This document shows positions 42,601 through 46,847 of a stretch of 64,000 nt of DNA, in pieces. The DNA lies in contig NZ_JAMCOS010000001.1 of the NCBI RefSeq assembly GCF_028069655.1, positions 2,138,001-2,202,000 of the forward strand, written 5' to 3'. Numbering within the stretch: the first letter of the stretch is position 1; each line of letters begins with the position of its first letter. A model generated the notes under the pieces. It was not told the origin of the DNA and ran no database searches. It worked only from the letters and a program-made list of their open reading frames with translations. The DNA is from Acidovorax sp. NCPPB 4044. GTDB lineage: Bacteria > Pseudomonadota > Gammaproteobacteria > Burkholderiales > Burkholderiaceae_C. The position numbers and the translations under genes were made by a program.

Positions 42601-44230
42601 AGATGTATTGCGTCGCTGCCGGGTCACTGCCCTCGCCACCCGCATCCAGTGCGCCGTAAGCGATGCTGTACGCCACCTGCCCGCGGAAGTCGTAGCGGGT
42701 ATCGGTCCTCTGCCCGCCGCGCAGGTCCTGCACTGCGGCCCAGGCGGCCATCTGCGTTTCCGTGGGCACGCCGCTCGAACCCAGCCCGGAGAGGTCATAC
42801 GCCGCTGCCGCATAGGCGAGCGCGGTCACGCGCTGGCCCAGCGCGTTGTAGCGGTATTCCGTTACCCGCCCTTCGGCGCTCAGCACGAAGCGCAGCTGGC
42901 CGCGCTCCTGTGCGCTGTAGACATAGCGCGTGGTGCTCTCGGATGAGGTGCTGCCCCCGAAGGTCGGTGCAGATGCAGCACTGCCGTTGCCGTCGCCCGC
43001 GCGCAGGGTCTCGGTGAGCAGTTGGTTGCGCTCGTCATAGGTGCGCACCAGGGTGTTACCCAGCGGGTCCACCTTGACCGTCTGGTTACCCTGGGCGTCG
43101 TACTGCAGCGCGATGCTGCGGCCAAGCGCATCGGTCATGGCCGTGACGTTGCCCTGGCTGTCGTAGCGGTAGTAGAGCTGCGAAAGCCCGGCCGGACGGG
43201 CCTCGGTGATCCCGGTTTGCACGCGCAGCAGCTGGCCTCTGTCATCGTAGGCATAGCGGATCGCGACGTTCAGCGGGTCCGTCACCGTGGTGGTGCGCGC
43301 GGTGGTGTCGTACGTGTAGCGCGTGGTCAGGCCCAACGCGTCCTTCACGCTTGCGACGCGGTAGTCGCCATCGATCAGCGCGTAGCCGATTTCCAGGCGC
43401 GTGCCGTCCGTTTGCGTAACGCTCGCCACACGGCGGCTGTCGCCGTCGTAGGTGTAGGTGGTCTGGTAGACCTTTCCGTCAGCGGTGCTGTTGTCGCCCG
43501 GACTCAGGTCCACGGTGACCGAGGCAAGGCGGTTGCTTGCGTCGTATGCATAGCGCACACGCGTACTGGTGCTGCCGTCCTGCGCCACGACGCGGATCTG
43601 CGCCAGATTGCGCCCCGTGTAGTCATAGTGCGTGGTTTCGCCGGAGGCGCCGGTGACGCTGGCCAGCAGACCGTCGGCTCCGTACTGGTACCGCGTGGTG
43701 TTTCCGTGAGCGTCCGAGCGCGAGACGAGTCGCTGATCGCCGCTACCCTCGTAGCGCTCCTGCTCGCCACTGTCACCGTCGGTCCACACATACTGCCCGG
43801 CCGCTTCGTCCCAGCGCAGCGTGTCGTGGGCCCCTGCCCCGTCCGTGCCGACATAGAGGCCCTGCGCGGTATCGAAGCTGTAGTCCGAACGGGCACCGTC
43901 CCGAGCCGTGCGGCTGAGCACGCTGCCGGCGGCATTGCGCGTGCCCGTCAGGCGCAGCGGCTGGTTGTAGATGCCGATCGACCAATTGTCGGCATTGTCA
44001 TCGTCCAGCAAGCCGCGGCTGTTGTAGGTCCGCAGCACGTCCATTCCCTGGCCCTGGCTGGCCACGAAATCGTCCCGACGCTGAAGCACCATATTGCCCG
44101 TGGCAAGGTTCACGTAGGCCTGTTCACCACCCCGGCCCTGCGTGGCACTACCGAATACTCCGCCCTGCCCCAGCGTGGCGAATGAGCTTGTGCTGAGACC
44201 GAGATTGTTTCCGCTGACGATGGCAACCAT
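21305..44230 (-). CDS. Giant RHS/YD-repeat polymorphic toxin with Ig-like repeats
   Basis: About 7,641 residues from the Met at 44230 (MVAIVSGNNLGLSTSS); an upstream Met at 44323 is an alternative. Approximate residue order: N-terminal region with YVNLATGNMVLQRRDDF; YD repeats 180-760; about 20 Ig-like repeats (pattern GTVTFYNGxxxLGTA) 765-3320; YD 3335-4480; DUF5648-like 4495-4645 (GDHFYTSDPAERDWAL); YD to 5350; DUF5648-like 5500-5660; fibronectin-like 5690-5910; third DUF5648-like 5918-6097; YD 6245-6945; LysM-like 7005-7065 (YTVVGGETLKDIARNVLGD); glycine-rich hydrophobic segment 7090-7280; toxin-like tip from about 7540. YD repeats normally wrap a shell around a toxic C-terminus. I see no signal peptide, PAAR domain or canonical DPxGL core motif, so the secretion route is unclear. 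Confidence 0.9.
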   Translation of the reverse strand: MVAIVSGNNLGLSTSSFATLGQGGVFGSATQGRGGEQAYVNLATGNMVLQRRDDFVASQGQGMDVLRTYNSRGLLDDDNADNWSIGIYNQPLRLTGTRNAAGSVLSRTARDGARSDYSFDTAQGLYVGTDGAGAHDTLRWDEAAGQYVWTDGDSGEQERYEGSGDQRLVSRSDAHGNTTRYQYGADGLLASVTGASGETTHYDYTGRNLAQIRVVAQDGSTSTRVRYAYDASNRLASVTVDLSPGDNSTADGKVYQTTYTYDGDSRRVASVTQTDGTRLEIGYALIDGDYRVASVKDALGLTTRYTYDTTARTTTVTDPLNVAIRYAYDDRGQLLRVQTGITEARPAGLSQLYYRYDSQGNVTAMTDALGRSIALQYDAQGNQTVKVDPLGNTLVRTYDERNQLLTETLRAGDGNGSAASAPTFGGSTSSESTTRYVYSAQERGQLRFVLSAEGRVTEYRYNALGQRVTALAYAAAAYDLSGLGSSGVPTETQMAAWAAVQDLRGGQRTDTRYDFRGQVAYSIAYGALDAGGEGSDPAATQYIYSQAGELLKTVQPRTDSITEYVYDGLGRVIVASAPSSDGTTANTTVTEYGAASTTVTLVNGLSTVSNYDAAGRLTSVLQSSAGTTLGITRYAYDAAGRLVMTQDPTGVRQWLLYDDAGRKVADVDGTGAATEYRYNVNGQLAQTIAYARTLGPDLNAAPTLEAVRALATADDRKSWRLYDSAQRLAWQVDSAGAVTQTEYDAASRVVAVTRLATPIDTQLLGDGSALTVGPAGLTSVANGQKAATGIAVRVSAAAVASGATLTLEASVAGSQPAGRVTFYSGSTAIGSAQIVDGVARLALNTLAVGTYAINARYEGDATHAAATSTAVAATVLQATAVSLDALPGTVALGRSQVLRATVAGGAPGGTVTFFDGSAVIGSGVLQNVAGVPTATVVWNVQTPGNHAIAAVYSGDAATASAATSSAVTVRAGLASEIALESGATPSTVNMALTLRARVSVPGSQTQPTGSIAFYRGTELLATAALDAQGVAVVSTSALAAGLHSLTAVYLGDDAVAGSRSASFTQTVLPAASTTAVLATSHVQIAAGASLALTVRVAAVADPATALGGTVTFYDGDTRLGSAALVNGQASFNAAGVTAGSHGYRAVYGGDAADAASTSATATVISVANGPSIATPVARSTGLVLAVSSTAIAKGNAVAVTATVTGNHPTGSVTFVSGGRILGSAVLVDGQAVLSFTPSEAGELSVQALYAGDAGNPATASGEPARIVVAPSPARMVLSVSSTQAVRGTGVVLTATLSGSDTAAAPTGSVTFYANGAAIGTAVLSQGLASLAIATLDIGSNAITVQYAGDARNAAVSSAAQDLRIISAPASVALGASSQQAAAGAAVTFTATVVPATSGTSPTGRVDFFNGTSFLGSASLANGTATLTTNGLRNVGVANVTAVYTGEASGAVSKPFSVSISSGVELSVSSTRIVSGNPVVLSANVGSGTGTVSFFDGSVYLGSASASNGMASLTTKALTQAGSHAITAVYAGDANRAGAASAATTLQVADAVELAASGSTVIAGAPLVLTASVNSATSAIVNGVAVPAGAIANGVTLIDGTVTKTSGASDWESSIRSTVGVSGGASVSFKAGQTNKAIMVGLNTDPGTNDNYLTIDWAIYITYDGAMYAYQNGASVASLGTYTTGDVLSVEYLNGVVSYRKNGTVLRQESANITQPLYLDTSFYGTGGAITGLKFRNASGQEVPLSAAAAPTGTVTFFNGREVLGTANVVNGVARLTTSALAAQGTAQITAVYGGDANNAAATSAARTVAVNDAIGLGASATSVAAGDAVTLTARMNAQPSVVATGVSFDGGAVRKTGTASQWDASVRSVVGYAGGASVRFTVGAQSDQNYVIGLNTDPASDNGVASLDWAIHVSGSTVELYRDGVLVANVGTIVAGDVLALGYDAGAVSYAKNGVVLRRETVQISQPLYLDSSFYTPGSAVSGLEFRDGAGTLVALSAKPAATGRVTFHSGGAVLGTATLVDGVASLTTRGLTAAGMASITALFESDSDGTKVQSQPLIVGVTGTGSQTAAASNAPVLSVSSTRIVSGNPVVLSANVGSGTGTVSFFDGSVYLGSASASNGMASLTTKALTQAGSHAITAVYAGDANRAGAASAATTLQVADAVELAASGSTVIAGAPLVLTASVNSATSAIVNGVAVPAGAIANGVTLIDGTVTKTSGASDWESSIRSTVGVSGGASVSFKAGQTNKAIMVGLNTDPGTNDNYLTIDWAIYITYDGAMYAYQNGASVASLGTYTTGDVLSVEYLNGVVSYRKNGTVLRQESANITQPLYLDTSFYGTGGAITGLKFRNASGQEVPLSAAAAPTGTVTFFNGREVLGTANVVNGVARLTTSALAAQGTAQITAVYGGDANNAAATSAARTVAVNDAIGLGASATSVAAGDAVTLTARMNAQPSVVATGVSFDGGAVRKTGTASQWDASVRSVVGYAGGASVRFTVGAQSDQNYVIGLNTDPASDNGVASLDWAIHVSGSTVELYRDGVLVANVGTIVAGDVLALGYDAGAVSYAKNGVVLRRETVQISQPLYLDSSFYTPGSAVSGLEFRDGAGTLVALSAKPAATGRVTFHSGGAVLGTATLVDGVASLTTRGLTAAGMASITAAYEGDANNAAGFSSPMVLPVGAAPGGLPPTTTSLAVSSASTSRGQEVALTATVTGGASGFVTFFSGNQALGVAALVNGVATWTTKDLPVGAHAWRAVYTGDAQSASSTSSVVSGAVTAAGSGLTLAATVASRSASEVTVTLAARVAGLRPGGTVTFYNNDAPIGGGTVGVVGGVATLSVTLPAGAVRITARYSGDADNAAAASEPLALSLRGGSTVVVAAPSPASTVYGSPVTLSATAPYSSANAGTVSFYAGDLLVGVASVQPNGVATLVSTAIPVGTRTVLAAYSGNAEREPASQSAAAPLVVTGMATQTVLTASRSQRIPGSPLVLDATTTSAGRAAGISGTVRFYAGSTLLGTVQATDGVARLTLTDVPANAGTFTAVYSGFQGFDTSTSQTESSAALAAGTSVSLETSAPSVGNNAAVTLSARVTGRQPGGNVTFLRAGAVLGTAAVVNGVASLVVTGMPLGTHDLSARYDGDALNSASSSAVLAQTVTAGAGISLSLASSDTLEQGSAVSFAVGGMADGVVTLLDGTTAVSTARVVNGIATLSTRDLAIGSHQLTVSYGANASSPVALLGVRLTLTPGQAPTAVALGAATNRTEQGLSTLLSAQVSGSQPGGRVTFYNGDTALGTVDLIYGLAVLTTDAPPSALDRFRAVYLGDTGHAGSASAVLAGHALEGEALSPLTRSTLDRTLAQIHSQDGLLLGTVDGEGYLTEYRYDAAARMIGSVRYAQPVAGGATAAAAVRSGSLSSLRPTARADDAHTAYFHDVQGRRVGELDAEGHLTETRYDANGNVAAVRRYANAVTAITAAQVTAATRLADLLPAASAQDQVTTRSYDALNRLSASVNAEGTMTQYRYDSMGRLAQTVQAVGAAEARTATTRYDALGRVTGELTAQGAALLSASGGGAQTEAIWQQYGLRHTYDAAGRRTSTTDPNGQQTLFFYDAAGRLTHTVNAMGEITETRYNAFGEVASNTRTANRIDRWALANAGGLSGGLANASVLAALGQAHSAAADATVSYRYNATGTLAQSTDALGFVRNYVYNTFGEETRLTAAAGTGAAQTVATAYDRRGLAVQRVQDPDALRVASTTAYDAFGRAISTTDALGQVRTQAYDRMGRLIVAADALGGRSTTAYDAFGRTVTQTDALGHTTTYTYSQEDRSVTVTTPEGIRVSTAHDRLGQTVSVQDGSGAVTRYEYDANGRQTAVQTALTRTEGRYDAGGRLVETTDANGIKTALAYDAAGRVLTRTADPSGLNLVTRYSYDALGNQLSVTDAQGVVTQFGYDTKGQLVRQVVDPAGLALATSYAYDGLGHQVSVTAPDGTTTAYQYDTLGRRVLEVVDPSTATHAGLNLARRYAYDAAGNVTNVTDAQGHATRYAYDKEGRQRFVLDAAGNLAETAYDAAGRVVRQTRYAQALAGVDGLPLAVGEGQLDGLKIVQPAKDQTEHRIYDADSRVTATVNGAGDVVRFDYDGAGRVVQRTAHARRLDMAKWVVGTDPKPDTDPTNSPDGVTRTVYDALGRVRYSIDGTGAVVSQRYDGNGNVTQRIRYAKRLDLTGQPLSARPNEAELAQRVEGTGSAPALYDAQRDEQTRMRYDAAGRLALMADGAGGVTQYLYDKNGRLLQSTRYATPIGDTGTQNGPITVPQASLSDAFVRKVYDAAGRLTVEVDASGAVSTYGYDAAGRLLRETRLAVPADAYRRAQAGGALLAEPTPVASSGDRTVRHFLDRAGRETLTIDAEGGATERFYDGTGQLLQVRQSATALTGSQIADLESQRAQAGELGRSAIAQKLPANAADRTTRNYYDAAGRLRFTRDALGQLQGYVYDGVGRLTGRTTYMGTQGADAWIEEGVTGYMKTAGGEGRKPLYRLSRTSGPGDHFYTSDPAERDWALQNGWQAEGDVGYLQSAPAAGTAPLYRLRPPGTSTNHFYTASEDLRAYAKNVLGWTDEGIMGYIDVAPGKDNGALYQLNANGTNEHFHSRGRAEIDLALMPNPTATAGLDRTESLRYDAAGNLVASTDAAGKHETTEYDGTGRKERFTNKAGSTWNYAYNAAGQLTQETSPQVKLFDGQNEVLASVVTRMDYDALGHLTARTEAAGLPEARTTRYEYDALGRQVKTIFPPVAVYQGESAAALLDNGRNAAGTRTDTTIAEISSETRYDTLGNAVAGRAAGSTAWSYKAYDRANHVAWDIDALGYVTGYTRNAFGEAERLVRYARNIATRSDGTLLREDEVRQAVAARASSADRDILTGYDRLGRAQEVQEPYVFSVDGSTAEQGAGRKTTRNSYDALGNLVAVATNVGNARWATTRYGYDVLGRRVGTTDAMGYATSDTYDAAGNVVRHVEYARAGTAPGSTPETAAGDRVTDTTYDLLNRKTTETRRGVAYTATDAGAAGIGGVLQDRTGDLATQYAYDALGNLVRTTDALGGTTYQYYDVLGRVRASITPTINVGVAANGQGRAPVAPLTEYRRDAHGNAVATTQYASGAAVSADGSDYTRSASGSDRTSYARFDAQGHTLETIDAQGNSHYYAYDAQGRLAKEWQKVTYVDDAGARQVHSLWRAYAYDTLGRQTHTYAPLQKSTDPGQLSLGDTELTYNAFGEVTRKRVLDGGQALQGEEVYDYDNAGRVWRSNAGDGVMKVMAYDLQGRQTVQLVASGALKLEDFGDALAALGAQANAPEQFRRTDMRYDLLGRLVQTLAPERASERAMAITTRQNLVYAVMTQSEVNDSRVDKSSNQVDLVWRSLQDLGSGDVRITLQYLSAKYNNENQDNPDGNPAKSVTRNIVVSAEEAATGYSFKWQSPLSGEPGIAKGISAIQGIKVEKLDIFGNWATLYDVAQPTATTGQLPWNEAASPGYIWNEAGEGRKPIYRYYNGSNDTHLFSANSADRDALLNQRTGWLDEGIAGYVASAPADGLTALYRLGKAGTDISVYTSSTQKRSELLASGWEDRGIDGYVGSPGADAAAMAQKGMTLLHALQHHRSASGDAEWKDGLYTTSLSERNALLQGLPPSQQQQQAQSQGSSGASWGGSVSPTGNASSGSATTGGIGRTTVLYGAITAQSLEVSLPQDVVSSLRMETRPAGGTQWEARTLGSAALRTFGSAHRIDVSQLGLAPGGYEYRITNVQGGEVREVGSGTFALGANGAPDADNAPRLQGVGPARANIDGTSYQVLQWPQPAQDQSVVFRWRPQGSTAWTGSRTAGNGLYAYGDGRTSGFGVGMQGAALDMAAGSYEYEIVVTNAAGGTAQRARGVMVIPQNAALANTTPAIVMTNNNVTNLGLVGYLWTEPAPDRKPLVRYYFPYQGNSHHLSTADAGVIANLDDRIARDAAAGSPPAIVREGILGYVQISPTGSNQRLYQYKYGDDVVYRLTANPADVGNYQPIYADPKNDSNFHFVPNTWYQNAYQNDGFISSVPVEGTTALYAVYNGNAQGTLSLGDYFTSPSEYEVISSFMLRAATAATQTLAGVGMGRAVIDGSDHAVLQWPQQEAGARVKITASPGIPGGTPAPYLFRQGDGRSQFAGGAALQGFVLDGLNPGATYQVRIEVEHPAAGGRSAYLARTDVTITVPSTGMNAAVAVTDTTPAYLPPLRAQTAAAAAQGDMSGRPVTAREFDRWGNVTAIDETQGLGEGKLVRTAELRYDANNQVVEQRRLHEDANFAQSWASTRIYYDALGRQVGLRDANGNLNAQVRDLAGNVVQERHADGGRLDNAFNAFGDKVSSAELVDAATGRTTVTGYDYDRMSRLTKTTLVQGEAWRSGVESIGGKPEGQTSDIHASNQVAMSGQVAMSVLERAEYDEAGRKVRTVNGNQEATRYRYDRAGNVVLSGQETAKDTGADAGASVPAASLAYQMRYRYDALGRKVGQSDAAGMNQAWTYDTFGRLIGRTESKTGGGTVDSTYAYDRAGGLVHEGNGAGKNIDYRYDGAGQLIEIRDNALGQTTSYSYDLAGNRVAEKLAQKTLLSSGVLDNVVYQDNHLVYDAQHRLRAVFDGRADVRIAYDLAGNRSQVTSHVINTIRQDPNAQPLSTGRQEQQVIHTSTTRYGYDQMNRQSSSEETGSAGQRETHTYQFDLAGNRVRDDIFVRGTKGDGSDNLGGHYEYRYDALNRLQSYSGFDGPTERQTNVYDGAGRVVYSMSLVKSNGLWNEEHRYNRYDATGRVQDTRVVLRRDDTKAVTQRTDVAYHDAGGATGLGYDAAGNLLGNRQVTDGDEGKATVTKYEYQFMAGSYQQTSSSAKREGNEATTKTWRDANGFVSNIEQVTGVGDERFNRAFVNDAQGNAIYVNQGAGHTGRIQNPGTYLGGWVGDSLNPGHVQRQLVAHGEVLARYGDAPDSENPPANAGDVPKYVSTAEFRLNAAPLQLKGANLDAIAYTVVGGETLKDIARNVLGDAKLWWRIAEANGLAVSGDGQLKAGQTLSVPKLALNANSVDTFQPYEPGRVTGSMDPLLPAPAGQDGGCGAVGKIIMVVVAVAVSVFTGGVGGAMLGNLLGQVVGNALGVQDGINWKSVALSGISAGIASGLEGVSGFSGTDWSQVALRMGTANLATQGIGVATGLQSRFDWRSVAASAAGAAAGSAAGTALKDASWLAGLSDTAREITQGTLRGLAAGVTTAVARGGRISIQQVATDAFGNALGESIAARAQSGSYMGEGTNLSPYVSDGEHLAFNNATPLVNFSRANALMASAPDFGNNIPPDEYRSSSVLYADASTALKSSVVSDAGGGSSIPSLPGGQAHSYQGWESFGPEETVGELGAITVSAKREPEADPQDFQAVNDQRAAKGSYDRFREIGDSWSAGNYGAVWRHITFEASAPAQNAINARLFPQPSPQIARIDKMLASPIGTIISGAGRLFGASQQTQDALLATGSFAEQMAGAGTNVYKQTLTAKGPSPFFSSATTKSRGMDSTPPMPGSLRFEPAGYHGTVDNAVKSRGPVNGQNALDFSVQVKDTSPRRIGIDYQTGDFVVFDRTLNDIYHGHVRQWSDLHPDMQKVLRKMNMVDSRGNILKD
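36266..37970 (-). repeat. Tandem duplication copy A (1,839-bp period) in Ig block
   Basis: Nearly identical to 38105-39809 (offset 1,839 bases; no difference noticed over about 1.7 kb). The period is a multiple of three, 613 codons, so the frame is kept. Each copy holds Ig-like repeats plus two concanavalin/SPRY-like inserts. About 100 bases between the copies are unique. Confidence 0.92.
38105..39809 (-). repeat. Tandem duplication copy B (1,839-bp period) in Ig block
   Basis: Second copy, translated first. Identity breaks at the high-coordinate side where GTTGCCTGAGACGATG (copy A) becomes GTTGCCCGAGACAATG here, and at the low side just before GGCCGTGATGCTGGCC. Confidence 0.92.
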
Positions 44231-44566
44231 TTTTTGTGCTGTACCTGTATGGATGGGGTTCCGTCCGATGGCGGCGCTGCAGCCCTTCGGGGCAGCGAAC
44301 CTTCGGCGGTTTTTCCAATACATCCAGCGTTTTCGGGATTTGTTGAGTGCACGCTCCCAAGATCTGTTCAGAAAATAAGAAGTCCTTTGAAATCAATAGG
44401 TTGTAGACGAATGAATCTCCACGGGCGAAGAAGATTTCCGACAAAACCGCAGGGGAAATACGATCCGGACTCAACACTTCCGGTGGGAGGTGGATATATC
44501 CATGGCATGGGTATGCTGTCTATGCAGATCCCCCCTCGATTTCCTGCTTCCCACAAGGTTCCCTTT
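44231..44566. other. Divergent intergenic region between RHS and TPR genes
   Basis: 336 bases upstream of both divergent genes. An AT-rich patch around 44370-44410 is the likeliest promoter area. No strong ribosome site precedes the RHS start at 44230 (GTACAGCACAAAAA). I see no clear terminator, operator or other gene. Confidence 0.4.
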
Positions 44567-45157
44567 ATGCCTTCATCTTCCGCACCGCAGTCTTCGACGC
44601 TGGAGCGTGCCCTGGCTGCCAGTGCCACCGGTGCCGTCCAGGAAGCCATTGCGCTGTTCCAGCAAGCTGCGCAGGAGCAACCGGGCTCCGCCGCGCCCCA
44701 CTTCCTTTTGGGGGCTGAATTCGCATCGCTCGGGCAGATCGACAAGGCGGAGCAGAGTTTCTGCGATGCAGTCCTCCTCGCCCCGGAGTGGCCCGTGCCG
44801 CGGTACCAGCTGGGCCTGTTGCAATTCAGCGCGGGAAGAGCCTCTGCGGCCTTGCTCACGTGGCAGCCGCTGCTGGGCCTCGATGAAGGCAACCCTTTGC
44901 CGCACTGGGTGCGCGGCTTTTCCTTCCTGGCGGTGGACGACTTTGCGCGTGCGCGCGCCTCCTTTTCAGCAGGGTTGGAGCGCAATACCGAACACCCGCC
45001 GATGTCTGCCGACATCCGCCTGGTAATGGCCCGTATGGACGCTCTGGGCCAAGGCGTTGCGCCCCCCTCAGCCAGTGAGCCCGTTGCTGCGGAAGATGAT
45101 GCAGAGGCCACGCACGTGCTGCTGTCGAACTACCACCAGCAAGGGCCGGTGCACTGA
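44567..45157 (+). CDS. TPR-repeat protein
   Basis: A 196-residue soluble protein from the ATG at 44567 (AAGG upstream; an in-frame ATG at 44513 is possible). Helical TPR-type repeats are seen: AVQEAIALFQQAAQEQPGSA, GQIDKAEQSFCDAVLLAPEW and a third, FARARASFSAGLERNTEH. No signal peptide. TPR proteins act as scaffolds or chaperones. It is divergent from the RHS gene and is followed at 44 bases by a hypothetical gene, so the two may form an operon. A role as chaperone or adaptor for the giant toxin, or for the flagellar system, is possible but not shown. Confidence 0.75.
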   Translation: MPSSSAPQSSTLERALAASATGAVQEAIALFQQAAQEQPGSAAPHFLLGAEFASLGQIDKAEQSFCDAVLLAPEWPVPRYQLGLLQFSAGRASAALLTWQPLLGLDEGNPLPHWVRGFSFLAVDDFARARASFSAGLERNTEHPPMSADIRLVMARMDALGQGVAPPSASEPVAAEDDAEATHVLLSNYHQQGPVH

Positions 45158-45200
45158 ATGGCGACCTGTCTCCCTCCCTCGGTGCAACGGACACAGTCCC

Positions 45201-45587
45201 ATGACGCGCATTGATCCCTCGGCGCAATGGGGTGCTCTCCTGCGGAACCAACTGGAGACGATGGCCCAGGCCCCCGCCCGTCCCAGACCCTCTTCCCGCC
45301 AGTCGGCAACGGGCTCGCTACCCACTTCACAGCGGCGAGTCGAGCAGGATCCGATGGCGCTCCGCATTGGTGCAATCGGCGATGGCGATCCTGACCGCCG
45401 TCGCAAGGCTTTCAAGATATTTCTGGAAACCACGCTGGTGAACGAGTTTGGGCATGTTCTCCGTGGCTCCCCCGATTTCGATTCACTCGTGGACCAAGTG
45501 GCAGCCCAGATGTTTGAAGATCCAGCACTCCGACCAGCTTGCGAGAAGGCTGCCGACTCACTGCTTACAGCAGCCCATACTTCCTAG
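45201..45587 (+). CDS. Hypothetical protein
   Basis: A 128-residue protein from the ATG at 45201 (MTRIDPSAQWGALLRN). The first 50 residues are Pro/Arg/Ser/Gln-rich and probably disordered; the rest is helical: RRRKAFKIFLETTLVNEFGH, GSPDFDSLVDQVAAQMFEDP, ALRPACEKAADSLL. No recognised family. Position 44 bases after the TPR gene suggests a shared transcript. It is convergent with the TPR gene of the flagellar operon, with a 15-base gap. Confidence 0.6.
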   Translation: MTRIDPSAQWGALLRNQLETMAQAPARPRPSSRQSATGSLPTSQRRVEQDPMALRIGAIGDGDPDRRRKAFKIFLETTLVNEFGHVLRGSPDFDSLVDQVAAQMFEDPALRPACEKAADSLLTAAHTS

Positions 45588-45602
45588 GCGCGCCGCGCGA
45601 GA

Positions 45603-46790
45603 TCAACGGCTGGATCGCAGGGCGTTCATTGCCACGGCCAGCAGACTTGATCCATTCGGGGCCGTCTTTCCAGCAAGAAGGCGCTCTGCAAGGCGGGAGA
45701 ACTGGGCCGGCGCCGTTTCGCCCCGAAGCATCGACTGGGCAAACCTTCCAGAAAGGTTCGTGCCGTCGAGCCGCATGGCTTTGTCGATATGGAGTTGCGC
45801 TGCAGGCGCATTCTGTTTCATCGCAAGCACGACCGCGAGCCCCCCGTGGCTTTCGGCAAAGTTCCGGTCGAGTTCCAAGGCTTTCTCGAAACTGGCTTGA
45901 GCGCCCTCCAGGTCGTTCATCATCAACTGTGCCCATCCAAGTCCATGCCAGGTCCCGATGTGGCTTGGCATGGCCTGCAGCGCTCCATCGAACTGGGCTA
46001 CCGCCTCCCTGAGATTGCCCTCCAGCAGTTCGGCAAACGCCAAGGCCGACCTCGCGCGCCCATCTGAAGGCTGGCGGTTCAGCGCCACCATGGCGAAATT
46101 CCGCGCCTTCGCTGCATCGGCCTCGGCCAGTGCCAGCGATGATTGGGTAACCAGCGCTTCCGTAGTCGGCATGGCTTGGTCCTCCGCAAGGTCTTGCAGG
46201 GACCAACGGGAAGCCTCGGCGCTCTGCCCCGCATCCAATGCCGCCAGGCTGGCGACACCTGCAGCCCTGCCGTTCAACGCACTCTTTTGCTCGCGTTGAC
46301 TGGCCCACCGTGTTGCACGCTCCGGCTCTCCTGCATGGTGAAGGGCCCGGAGCCACAGGACATCCATGGCGCCCAAGGTGCCAGAGGCGTTGGATGCATC
46401 CATGCGTTGCGCCAAACGGGCGACGCAGGCTGCATACCGCCCTGCCTGGAAATCGATGAATGCGAGGTTGTGCAGCACCGCATCGGTGAATGCCGGTGGC
46501 TGGTTCGGCAGTGCCTGCAGACCTGCAAGCAATTCACTTGCACGTTGCATTTCTCCACGTGCGAGCCAGTACTCGGCGCCACGCAGGGCCCATGCCAGGG
46601 AGTCTGGCCACAGCACCTGGGCATGGCGCAGGTGGGATTCCGCGCGTGTCCACGCTGCGCACCGGAGCGCCAATGAGAAGGCCTCGGCCAGCAGCGTCTC
46701 ATTGTCGGGATCGCCGAGAAGATAGGCCTCCAGGCGATCGAGCCGGTCAACGGGATCGGGTGCAGCCTCGGTGGTCGGGAAAGAAGTCAT
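45603..46790 (-). CDS. TPR-repeat protein at the end of the flagellar operon
   Basis: A 395-residue soluble protein of TPR-like helical repeats throughout: LAEAFSLALRCAAWTRAESH, VLHNLAFIDFQAGRYAACVA, GNLREAVAQFDGALQAMPSH, DLEGAQASFEKALELDRNFA. No signal peptide and no enzymatic domain. It lies 57 bases downstream of the FliA-like sigma gene on the same strand and is probably the last gene of the flagellar operon. A chaperone or assembly function for the flagellum is an inference from position. Confidence 0.75.
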   Translation of the reverse strand: MTSFPTTEAAPDPVDRLDRLEAYLLGDPDNETLLAEAFSLALRCAAWTRAESHLRHAQVLWPDSLAWALRGAEYWLARGEMQRASELLAGLQALPNQPPAFTDAVLHNLAFIDFQAGRYAACVARLAQRMDASNASGTLGAMDVLWLRALHHAGEPERATRWASQREQKSALNGRAAGVASLAALDAGQSAEASRWSLQDLAEDQAMPTTEALVTQSSLALAEADAAKARNFAMVALNRQPSDGRARSALAFAELLEGNLREAVAQFDGALQAMPSHIGTWHGLGWAQLMMNDLEGAQASFEKALELDRNFAESHGGLAVVLAMKQNAPAAQLHIDKAMRLDGTNLSGRFAQSMLRGETAPAQFSRLAERLLAGKTAPNGSSLLAVAMNALRSSR

Positions 46791-46847
46791 GGATGTGAAT
46801 GGAAGAAAATTCAGGAATGTGTCTGCGAGTTCTGTCCGAGGATGGGC

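Noticed and set aside
24300..43600. Regularly recurring short motif (GCGTCGTAG...) that resembles a repeat array
   Set aside because: Spacing is about 60 bases and irregular, and the motif is coding (YD repeats). There are no conserved 28-37 bp repeats with unique spacers, so it is not a CRISPR array.
45565..46356. A 263-codon minus-strand frame overlapping the TPR gene
   Set aside because: It is in another frame of the same strand as the TPR gene, whose repeats and start are clear; the alternative product has no helical repeat pattern.
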